56,973 bases of DNA from a virus. Of the stretch, positions 49,637-56,973 are shown in pieces. The DNA lies in IMG/VR virus record IMGVR_UViG_3300025120_000061, positions 1-56,973 of that record; one strand, 5' to 3'. A program made the position numbers and the translations under genes. Under the pieces are notes generated by a model. That model saw nothing but the letters and a program-made list of their open reading frames with translations, had not been told where the DNA came from and searched no databases. Each line of letters begins with the position of its first letter. Position 1 is the first letter of the stretch.

Positions 49637-50769
49637 TGGCTATTTCAGATACCCAAAAAGTTGACTACCTTTGGAAAAAACTAGGTTATGCTGCAACTAA
49701 AACTGACACCAACTCTGCAAAGAAAGCACCTAACGAAGCAATTGCATCACCCCTTGTTCTTCGTGGCGATAAAGTTTTAAAACAAGCAAGTAGTATACCT
49801 GCTACATTGCCAGCGAGCAGTACAGGTGTACTGACAGTTTATCCAACTTCTGCACCAATAGAAACCACTAATGATGCAACTGCCGCTGCAAATAGAACTT
49901 GGAAAACAGGACAAACAGATTGGGTTAGTCCAGAGTTTGGCAGTACATATCAAGTTAAAGTTTATATCCACACTAGCAGTAACGCAGGATCTGCAGCCAG
50001 TGGCGGAAGTCAAGTGTTTGCTACAGGCAGTGGCAATGATGATGAATGGTTCTTTGACTATCAAAGTGGTGTGCTACACTTTATTGGTACTAACCTGCCC
50101 AATGGTATTAGTTTTAGTGGCAAAAGTGTTTACATTGCTGGTGCAAGATACACAGGAGATTTTGGTGTAGGCGGCGACCTAGGCGCATTTACGTTTACAG
50201 ACAATAGATTACAAACTACAACTACAAATGAAGAAATAATTATTGAACCTGCAGGCACAGGTTATGTTGCTATTGATGCTAACAGTGGACTTATTATTCC
50301 TGTAGGCACAACAAGTGAACGCCCAACAGGGCAAACTGGTATGTTACGTTTTAATAGCAGTACTAGCCAAACAGAAGTCTATAACGGAAGTGCATGGGCA
50401 TCAGTTTCCGCTACTAATACTATTACTAAAAATGATTTTAGTGGAAACGATAGCACAACAGCATTTACACTTGGTGCAAGTACAACTACAAACGCAGTGC
50501 TAGTAACACTAAACGGTACAGTACAAGAAGCATCTAATGCATACAGTGTAAGTGGCACTACATTGACTTTTACTAATGCTCCTGCTACTGGTGATGTGAT
50601 ACAAGTTAGAAGTTTTCACAGTGGAACCGCACAACCAGCGCAGAAGTTTCAGAGTTTTACTACTACACAAAGAAATGCACTTACAAGTGCAAATGGTGAT
50701 GTTATATATAACACAACCACACATAAATTCCAAGGCTATGCTAACGGCAGTTGGGTAGACTTCCACTAA
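49636..50769 (+). CDS. Virion structural/fibre protein
   Basis: A 377-residue protein whose N-terminus (MAISDTQKVDYLWKKLGYAA, KTDTNSAKKAPNEAIASPL) is a module I associate with virion proteins of marine T4-like phages. The middle resembles a beta domain ending DDEWFFDYQSGVLHFIGTNL. The C-terminal half repeats modules of neighbouring genes: IIEPAGTGYVAIDAN, TSERPTGQTGMLRFNSST, then the NGST-type beta domain FSGNDSTTAFTLGAS ... LNGTVQEASNAYSVSG. It is coupled to the PKD fibre gene by TAATG. Probably a tail-fibre or collar subunit. Confidence 0.7.
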   Translation: MAISDTQKVDYLWKKLGYAATKTDTNSAKKAPNEAIASPLVLRGDKVLKQASSIPATLPASSTGVLTVYPTSAPIETTNDATAAANRTWKTGQTDWVSPEFGSTYQVKVYIHTSSNAGSAASGGSQVFATGSGNDDEWFFDYQSGVLHFIGTNLPNGISFSGKSVYIAGARYTGDFGVGGDLGAFTFTDNRLQTTTTNEEIIIEPAGTGYVAIDANSGLIIPVGTTSERPTGQTGMLRFNSSTSQTEVYNGSAWASVSATNTITKNDFSGNDSTTAFTLGASTTTNAVLVTLNGTVQEASNAYSVSGTTLTFTNAPATGDVIQVRSFHSGTAQPAQKFQSFTTTQRNALTSANGDVIYNTTTHKFQGYANGSWVDFH

Positions 50770-50836
50770 TATATTGTTGAGAATTATAAATTTTTAGCAT
50801 TGTACCTCTACGACTAGATTATATTTCCCCATACCA

Positions 50837-50844
50837 ACTAAATA
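50837..50844 (+). promoter_or_regulatory. Possible late promoter for the large fibre gene (ACTAAATA)
   Basis: ACTAAATA lies 35 bases upstream of the ATG at 50880, which has a TGGAGA ribosome site. Same core as the promoter at 40371-40378. Confidence 0.45.
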
Positions 50845-50879
50845 CACTTATAATTTACGCGATTGGATGGAGAACCAAA

Positions 50880-53800
50880 ATGGCATTGACCAGAATTAAA
50901 ACTAACCAGATCACTGATGCCGCAGTAACCACAGCAAAAATTGCTGATGCAAATGTTACTGCAGGCAAACTGGCAAACAATCTAACTTACGGTAGTAACC
51001 TTACAGTCAGTGGAAACCTTACAGTCAGTGGTACAACAACAAGTGTTAGTACAACAAACACTCGTGTTGAAGATGCAATCATTGCACTTAGCGCAGAAGC
51101 AACTGGCTCAGCCAGTGTAGACAGTGGTCTACTTATTAACCGTGGTTCGGATGACAACCAAGCATTCCTTTGGGATGAAAGTGCAGATCAATTTATTGTT
51201 GCTAACGTAGGCGCAGAAGATGGTGATACAGCAGGCAACGTTACTGTTAGCAGTTACGCTGGATTACAAGCAGGTGCTGTAATATATGGATCATTGAATG
51301 ATGGTACAACAACACTAACGACAACTGTAGCAGAACTTAACTTAATTGACGGTGGTGCAAGTGTAGGAACTACCGCAGTAGCGACAGGTGATGGTATCGT
51401 CACTAATGATGGCGGAACAATGAGAGTAACAAATGTTGATACATTTGATACATATCTATCTGCGACAACAAAAACATTGTCAAACAAAACACTCACTGCA
51501 CCAAAAATTGCAAATGGTGGCTTTATTGCTGATGCAAACGGTAACGAACTTGTTATCTTTACAACAACAGGAAGTGCAGTAAATGAAATAACTTTTGCAA
51601 ATGCAGCCACAGGTGGACATCCAACTCTTACTACAACGGGTGGTGACACAAACATTAACCTAGTACTAAGTCCAAAAGGTTCTGGTACAATTAATGTTTC
51701 ATCAAGTCAGATTATAAATGTTACAGATCCAACTGCTAACCAACATGCCGCTACCAAAGCATATGTTGATACACAAGTTAGTTCAGGTAGTTCATTAACT
51801 ATTGCTGCTGACAGTGGATCAAATGACGTAGTTACAATTGGTACAAACACACTTACATTTGCAGGTACAGCAAACGAAGTTAACACAACAGTTAGTGATA
51901 ACCAAATACAAATTGGTCTTCCGGATAACGTAACAGTTGGTGGTGCATTAACAGTTACTGGTAACTTAACAGTAAACGGTACAACTACAACACTTTCAAC
52001 AACTAACAGTTTAGTAGAAGATTCATTAATTGAATTAAACAGTGGTGCAAGTTCAAACGCTAATGACTTAGGATTTATTTTTGAACGTGGATCAACAGGA
52101 AACAATGCGGCTTTTATCTGGGATGAAAGTGCAGACACATTCCAAGTTGGTACAACTACTGCTACAGGAAGTGCAACTGGTAACTTGACTGTAGCAGATG
52201 CAGCACTTAAAACAGCGGCAATTACTGCAAGTGGTGACGTTACAACAACAGGTTCATTTGTAATTGGTTCAGCAAGTATGAACGAAACAGACTTAGAAAA
52301 GTTAGATGGTATTACAAATGGTACTGTAGCCGCTAATAAAGCATTAGTAGCAGATGCTAACTTAGACATCGGAACACTAAGAAATATTACTGGTAATGGT
52401 AACATTGATATTAGTTCAGGGTCGGGTACAATTACAACAAACGTAGGCAACACACAATTACTTTTCAGTAGTAGTGGTGTAATTGCTGGTAATGCTGCAA
52501 TGGTATTTGATGGCACTGATGTAACATTTACAGGCGCTGGAAATGTAAACAGTCTTACAGTAGCAACAAACAAAGCAACAATTACTGCCGCAGGTATTAT
52601 TACAACTGTAGAAGATATAAGACTAGCCGCAGATAATAAGCAACTAGAAATTGGTGCTGGTACAGACTTTACAATAGGACACGATGGTACAGATACTACT
52701 ATAACTAACGCGACTGGTATACTTAAAGTTGATGGTGTAGCAGGTAGTTCAATTAGAATTAACGAAGCAGGTGCTAACGTTGACACAATTATCGAAGGTG
52801 ATAGTAATGCTTCACTAGTTGTTGTTGATGCAAGTGGCGATAATGTTGGTATTGGTGGAGCACCAAATGCAAACGCTATTTTAGATATTAACGACACAGG
52901 CGCAATGCTACTTGCTCGTGGTACAACAGGACAGCGTCCAAGTACTGCCGTAACTGGTATGTTCCGTTATAACACAACCACTAATAGTATCGAATACTAT
53001 GACAACGACAGTTGGGAAAGTGTTAGTTCATCATTTACTGTTGCTAGTTCACAGACATTTAACGGTGATGGATCTACAACTGCATTTACATTAGCAACAC
53101 TAACTGGTTCAGATAGTTATGTTGTTGCTGGCGTGCTTGTTATGCTAAACGGTGTGGTACAAGAGCCAACAACTGTTTATGGTATAAGTGGAGTAACAAT
53201 GACATTTACTTCAGCTCCTGCATCAGGTGACTTGATTGAGGTTCGTAAGTTTACAACAACCACAACTGTTACTGGACTAAGTGATTTGGATGGCGACACA
53301 CAAATTCAACTAGAAGAGTCAAGTGATGAAGACATCATAAGATTTGATATTGCCGGCAACGAAGTTATCACTATGGCAGCCGCTGGTCAAACTATCAACA
53401 ACGAACTAGCACTACGTTTTGCAGAAGCAAGTGGAAACGGTAGTAACTATATTGGACTAAAAGCACCAGCCGCTGTTTCTTCAAATGTAACATTTACACT
53501 ACCGGCTGCAGATGGTTCTGCAGGACAAGCAATGGTTACAAATGCAAGTGGTGTCTTATCATTTGCGGCAGCAGGCGCAACAATTAGTGCTGATACTAGT
53601 ACAGACACTGACTTCTTACTTTACTTTGCAGCCACAACCAGTGGCGCTTTGACTGCAGTAAAACAAGACAGTGGATTGTTATATAATCCAAGTAGTGGCA
53701 CATTAACAAGTGCAGCTTTTGCTGGTGTCGCTTCCAGCGCAAAATATGCTGACTTGGCTGAGATGTATGCAGCAGACGAGGCGATTGAGCCAGGTACTGT

Positions 53801-54110
53801 TGTTATGTTTGGCGGAGAAGGTAAAGTTGCAGTATGTGATACAGTAAACTGTCGTGCAGTTGCAGGTATCGTATCAACTGATCCAGCATACTTGATGAAC
53901 AGTGACCAGGAAGGTGCAGCACTAGCACTGGCTGGTCGTGTTCCATGTAAAGTAACTGGCCCTGTAGCACCAGGCGACATGATGGTATCAGCAGGCAACG
54001 GTATGGCAATGGCTAACAACGAAGCAGCAATGGGTACAGTAATTGGTAAAGCAATCGAAGCAAATGAAGGCGGCGAAGGCGTTATTGAAGTACTAGCACT
54101 TATGATGTAA
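50880..54110 (+). CDS. Large tail-fibre protein with conserved C-terminal domain
   Basis: A 1076-residue fibre. The N-terminus has a nonapeptide-like repeat (DAAVTTAKIADANVTAGKLA). The module GNLTVSGTTT..STTN followed by a SxxDxG...ERGSxxNxAFIWDESAD segment occurs twice (about residues 40-110 and 360-440); the first copy contains an exact 17-base direct repeat in DNA. An NGST-type beta domain lies near 735-800. The last about 120 residues (ASSAKYADLAEMYAAD ... VPCKVTGPVAPGDMMVSAG ... GKAIEANEGGEGVIEV) are a C-terminal domain common in phage fibres, possibly involved in trimerisation or self-processing. It is followed by a terminator at 54130-54156. Confidence 0.8.
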   Translation: MALTRIKTNQITDAAVTTAKIADANVTAGKLANNLTYGSNLTVSGNLTVSGTTTSVSTTNTRVEDAIIALSAEATGSASVDSGLLINRGSDDNQAFLWDESADQFIVANVGAEDGDTAGNVTVSSYAGLQAGAVIYGSLNDGTTTLTTTVAELNLIDGGASVGTTAVATGDGIVTNDGGTMRVTNVDTFDTYLSATTKTLSNKTLTAPKIANGGFIADANGNELVIFTTTGSAVNEITFANAATGGHPTLTTTGGDTNINLVLSPKGSGTINVSSSQIINVTDPTANQHAATKAYVDTQVSSGSSLTIAADSGSNDVVTIGTNTLTFAGTANEVNTTVSDNQIQIGLPDNVTVGGALTVTGNLTVNGTTTTLSTTNSLVEDSLIELNSGASSNANDLGFIFERGSTGNNAAFIWDESADTFQVGTTTATGSATGNLTVADAALKTAAITASGDVTTTGSFVIGSASMNETDLEKLDGITNGTVAANKALVADANLDIGTLRNITGNGNIDISSGSGTITTNVGNTQLLFSSSGVIAGNAAMVFDGTDVTFTGAGNVNSLTVATNKATITAAGIITTVEDIRLAADNKQLEIGAGTDFTIGHDGTDTTITNATGILKVDGVAGSSIRINEAGANVDTIIEGDSNASLVVVDASGDNVGIGGAPNANAILDINDTGAMLLARGTTGQRPSTAVTGMFRYNTTTNSIEYYDNDSWESVSSSFTVASSQTFNGDGSTTAFTLATLTGSDSYVVAGVLVMLNGVVQEPTTVYGISGVTMTFTSAPASGDLIEVRKFTTTTTVTGLSDLDGDTQIQLEESSDEDIIRFDIAGNEVITMAAAGQTINNELALRFAEASGNGSNYIGLKAPAAVSSNVTFTLPAADGSAGQAMVTNASGVLSFAAAGATISADTSTDTDFLLYFAATTSGALTAVKQDSGLLYNPSSGTLTSAAFAGVASSAKYADLAEMYAADEAIEPGTVVMFGGEGKVAVCDTVNCRAVAGIVSTDPAYLMNSDQEGAALALAGRVPCKVTGPVAPGDMMVSAGNGMAMANNEAAMGTVIGKAIEANEGGEGVIEVLALMM
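50997..51032 (+). repeat. Tandem 18-base repeat in the fibre gene
   Basis: Two adjacent 18-base units (50997-51014 and 51015-51032) starting AACCTTACAGTCAGTGG differ only in the last base. They encode NLTVSG twice and suggest recent slippage or recombination within the fibre gene. Confidence 0.85.
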
Positions 54111-54129
54111 TCATAAAATTAAATAAAAG

Positions 54130-54156
54130 AATAGCACCTTTGGGTGCTATTTTTTT
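54130..54156 (+). terminator. Rho-independent terminator after the large fibre gene
   Basis: AATAGCACC - TTTG - GGTGCTATT with a following T-run: a 9-base-pair stem ending the transcription unit that began near 46717 or 50837. Confidence 0.93.
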
Positions 54157-54170
54157 GACTATAGCCAACG

Positions 54171-54178
54171 GATAAATA
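54171..54178 (+). promoter_or_regulatory. T4-type late promoter (GATAAATA)
   Basis: GATAAATA lies 26 bases upstream of the ATG at 54205 and directly after the terminator, so it restarts late transcription for the right-edge fibre gene. Confidence 0.6.
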
Positions 54179-54204
54179 CAAGCAGTTAATAAAGGAATGT
54201 ATAT

Positions 54205-56973
54205 ATGGCGTTTACAAGACCTAAAGCCAGTCAAATTGATTTTGACATTACAAATATTACAGATCCACTTATTCGTTTGAACAGTGGTGAAAGTGGTAGT
54301 GCTGACAAAGACGTAGGTATTGTAATCGAAAGAGGCAGTGATACAAATGCGGCTATTATATATGATGAAAGTGCAAACCAATTTGCAGTAATCAATACAG
54401 ATGAAACTGGTACTACTGCAGGTAATGTTACTATTTCTAGTTACGCTGATGTTAAAGCAAATGCATTTATTGGTGCATTAACAGGTAATGCGTCCACTGC
54501 TACTGCTCTTGCTACAGCAAGAAACATTGGCGGTGTAAGTTTTGATGGTAGTGCAGCAATTAATCTTCCTGGTGTTAATACTGCTGGTAACCAGAACACT
54601 TCAGGTACTGCGGCAATTGCAACCGCTGTTACAGTTACAGACAATGAGGCTACAAATGAGAATAATGTAATCCTCTTTGGTGCTGGTGCAGCAGGATCTG
54701 GTAATATTGGTGTTGAAGCCGACGGTAATATGACTTACAATCCAAGTACTGGTAAGATTACTGCTACTGGATTTGTTGGTGCATTAACAGGTGATGCGTC
54801 TGGTAATGCAGGATCCGCAACTATATTAGCAACTGCAAGAAACATTGCTGGACAATCATTTGATGGTAGTGCTGATATTACTATTGCTAGTACTGATCTA
54901 AGTAACACTAGCGCAATAACCTTACTTACATCATCACAAACTCTAACAAATAAAAGTTTAACAGCGCCTATACTAACAGGCAGTAGCAGTGCAGCAGGTA
55001 GTATTTTATTCAAAGAGGACACTGATAACGGAACTAATTCAGTAACACTAATTGGTCCAGCAGCAACCGCTGATGTAACCATTACGCTTCCGGCAAGTGC
55101 TGGCACTGTTGCACTAACTAGTGACATTGCAAGTGCAGGTATTAGCAGTGGTAACGTTGCTACATTTGGCTCAGGTGCAGCAGATGATGACTTCTTACGC
55201 ATCAATGGAACTGCCATTGAAGGTCGCAGTGCAAGTGAAGTACTAAGTGATATAGGTGGGCAAGCAAGTTTAACATTTGGTATTAGTAATACAAATGCAG
55301 TAAAAGTTGATAGTACAAGCGTGGCAGATGACGAATACGCTCGCTTTACAGCAAGTGGACTAGAAAGTAGAAGCGTTTCAGAGGTTGCTAGTGATATAGG
55401 TGCAGTTACACTAACAGGGACAGCAACACTAACTAACAAAAGTTTAACAGACGCAGTTTTAATACCAACTGCTACTACTGCTGGAAAGTTGTTGTTCAAA
55501 GAAGGAACAAACAACGGTACTAATGCAGTAACACTTATTGGACCGGCAAGTACAGCAGACGTTACTGTAACACTTCCAGCAGCCGCAGATACATTGGTAG
55601 GTAAAGCAACTACAGATACATTGACTAATAAAAGTATTGACCTAGCAAATAATACGCTAACTGGTAGTGTTGCAGAATTTAACAGTGCGCTTCAAAGTGA
55701 CAGTTTTGCTACACTTGCAAACAGTGTAACACTTACAAACAAAACACTTACAAATCCAACTATTAATGCATTCACTGGTACTGGCAATGGCAGTATTACT
55801 GGTACACTAAGCATTGTTACCACAACAACAGGTGACAGTTTATTAATAACCACCACTGAAGATTCAAGCAGTGCAGCACCTGTGATTACTCTGAAAAGAA
55901 ATAGTAGCAGTGTTGCAGATGCAGATTACTTAGGACAAATAAAGTTTGCAGGCGAAAATGACGCTGACCAAGAAGTTATCTATGCTAAAATTACTGGTAA
56001 AATTTTAGATGCAAGTGATGGTACTGAAGATGGTATTATAGAAATTACACATAAGAAAGCAGGCAGTAATAACATTAGTGCAAGATTTAGAAGTGATAGT
56101 TTACAACTTATTAACGGAACCCAACTTACTGTCGATGGAACATCAACATTTAATGGAGTTACAGTTAATAGTTCACAAACTATCAATATGGGATCTAATC
56201 GTATTACAACTGTGGCAGATCCAACCTCTGCACAAGACGCTGCTACAAAAGCATATGTCGATGCAGAAGTTGCTGGCGCCGGTGGCGATAGTGTGTTTTC
56301 TTCAGCTGCTGACTTTGCCGCTATAACAACCACTGCCACTGTTACTGAAGATCTCTCTGTAGTTACATCTTCAGCAACTAGTTCTTTGGATTTAGGTACT
56401 ATTAGTGTTCAAGGTATTGTTACTTCAACGGCTATTGTTGATGCTAATGTAACTTCAGCAAAAATAGCAAGTAGTGCAGTTACAACTGCTAAGATTGCAG
56501 ATGATGCAGTTACAACTGCTAAGATTCCAGATGATGCAATCACAAGTGTTAAACTAAGTGGCCTTACAAATTCAAGCAGTGGAGTAGTTTCAGCAGATGG
56601 TGATGGAACATTCAGTGTCAGTGCCGGTGGCGGTATGAGCAATATTGTTGAGGATACAACTCCACAACTTGGTGGAGACTTGGCATCAAACGGAAATGAT
56701 ATATTATTCGCCGACAACGACAGTGCTAAATTTGGTGCTGGGTCTGACTTAACCATCAACCACGATGGTAGTAACTCATTCATCACAGATTCTGGTACTG
56801 GGTCACTTTATATTCAAGGAACTAGCGGAGTGTTTATTCGCTCTGCGGATGGTGGTGAAAACCTTGCTGCATTTACAGATGATGGTGCAGTAGAACTATA
56901 TCATGATAATGCTAAGAAAGTAGAAACAACATCCGGGGGCTTAACAGTCACTGGTAGTATTCTTCCAGAAGCA
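54205..56973 (+). CDS. Tail-fibre protein, C-terminus cut by window edge
   Basis: The frame is open from ATG 54205 (AAAGGA 8 bases upstream) to the right edge, giving 923 residues so far. It starts MAFTRPKASQIDFDITNITD and goes straight into the SGESGSADKDVGIVIERGSD..AAIIYDESAN module. It then has two copies of an ATARNI.G.SFDGSA segment (near residues 110 and 210), repeats of the kind LTNKSLTxPILTG, tandem DDAVTTAKI units near 750-780 and TTPQLGGDLASNGNDI near 815, followed by a strand-rich region. All are fibre modules of marine T4-like phages. The receptor-binding tip is beyond the window. Confidence 0.8.
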   Translation, partial: MAFTRPKASQIDFDITNITDPLIRLNSGESGSADKDVGIVIERGSDTNAAIIYDESANQFAVINTDETGTTAGNVTISSYADVKANAFIGALTGNASTATALATARNIGGVSFDGSAAINLPGVNTAGNQNTSGTAAIATAVTVTDNEATNENNVILFGAGAAGSGNIGVEADGNMTYNPSTGKITATGFVGALTGDASGNAGSATILATARNIAGQSFDGSADITIASTDLSNTSAITLLTSSQTLTNKSLTAPILTGSSSAAGSILFKEDTDNGTNSVTLIGPAATADVTITLPASAGTVALTSDIASAGISSGNVATFGSGAADDDFLRINGTAIEGRSASEVLSDIGGQASLTFGISNTNAVKVDSTSVADDEYARFTASGLESRSVSEVASDIGAVTLTGTATLTNKSLTDAVLIPTATTAGKLLFKEGTNNGTNAVTLIGPASTADVTVTLPAAADTLVGKATTDTLTNKSIDLANNTLTGSVAEFNSALQSDSFATLANSVTLTNKTLTNPTINAFTGTGNGSITGTLSIVTTTTGDSLLITTTEDSSSAAPVITLKRNSSSVADADYLGQIKFAGENDADQEVIYAKITGKILDASDGTEDGIIEITHKKAGSNNISARFRSDSLQLINGTQLTVDGTSTFNGVTVNSSQTINMGSNRITTVADPTSAQDAATKAYVDAEVAGAGGDSVFSSAADFAAITTTATVTEDLSVVTSSATSSLDLGTISVQGIVTSTAIVDANVTSAKIASSAVTTAKIADDAVTTAKIPDDAITSVKLSGLTNSSSGVVSADGDGTFSVSAGGGMSNIVEDTTPQLGGDLASNGNDILFADNDSAKFGAGSDLTINHDGSNSFITDSGTGSLYIQGTSGVFIRSADGGENLAAFTDDGAVELYHDNAKKVETTSGGLTVTGSILPEA

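Noticed and set aside
50997-51032. CRISPR-like or other array nature for the tandem repeat
   Set aside because: Only two direct adjoining units without spacers, in frame within a fibre repeat; no CRISPR array was seen anywhere in the window.
51254-52897. Long Val/Pro/Ser-rich minus-strand frames opposite the fibre gene
   Set aside because: They arise from Thr/Asn/Gly-rich repeats on the coding strand and show no start signals; shadows.

Overview
This window is the structural heart, plus part of the DNA-metabolism block, of a marine T4-superfamily myovirus (contractile-tailed phage). The diagnostic genes are a portal (gp20), prohead protease (gp21), scaffold (gp22), major capsid (gp23), baseplate proteins (gp5, gp6, gp25, gp53, a gp48/54-like tube cap, gp26/gp51), the late sigma factor gp55 and the recombination nuclease pair gp46/gp47. 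The host cannot be read from this window: there are no photosynthesis genes and no tRNAs. Composition is AT-rich, and late promoters of the T4 type (TATAAATA and close variants) recur upstream of structural genes. Both window ends cut through genes.

Layout. (1) 1-24304, minus strand: a tail-fibre-like gene cut by the left edge, a 4407-residue giant tail/baseplate protein carrying an apparent seven-bladed FG-GAP propeller, then gp6, gp25, gp5, a 919-residue hub-region protein, gp53 and a gp48/gp54-like protein. (2) 24384-32172, plus strand: gp55, a GATM-type amidinotransferase, gp47, two accessory genes (one unknown, one SGNH-like), gp46, a radical SAM protein, a 57-residue basic protein and a GIY-YIG-type nuclease. 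Core replication/recombination genes alternate with metabolic-looking accessory genes, many with start/stop overlaps. (3) 32173-32577: about 400 bases without a convincing gene but rich in inverted repeats, between convergent genes. (4) 32578-33692, minus strand: gp26 with a gp51-like reading frame in the -1 frame, joined by what looks like a complete programmed -1 frameshift signal. (5) 33771-44077, plus strand: a probable tape-measure protein (divergent from gp26), then the head module: gp20, a fibre-like protein, a subtilisin-family protein, a small protein, a gp67-like acidic core protein, gp21, gp22 and gp23, closed by a strong terminator. (6) 44213-56973, plus strand: a small structural protein, a DUF115-like gene with its own sigma70-type promoter built into a terminator hairpin, and a series of repeat-rich tail-fibre/adhesin genes, the last cut by the right edge.

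How the parts work together: gp55 is made early from a consensus host-type promoter and redirects host RNA polymerase to TATAAATA promoters, which lie before the baseplate, gp26, tape-measure, portal, small head, decoration and fibre genes. A late promoter for the baseplate block lies inside the spacer of the gp55 promoter, so the late switch may shut down its own activator. gp46 and gp47 share a nearly identical promoter/start cassette predicted to give leaderless mRNAs. The main novelty candidates are the gp26/gp51 frameshift, the giant propeller protein, the amidinotransferase and radical SAM genes, the overlapping promoter/terminator architectures and the structured non-coding block.
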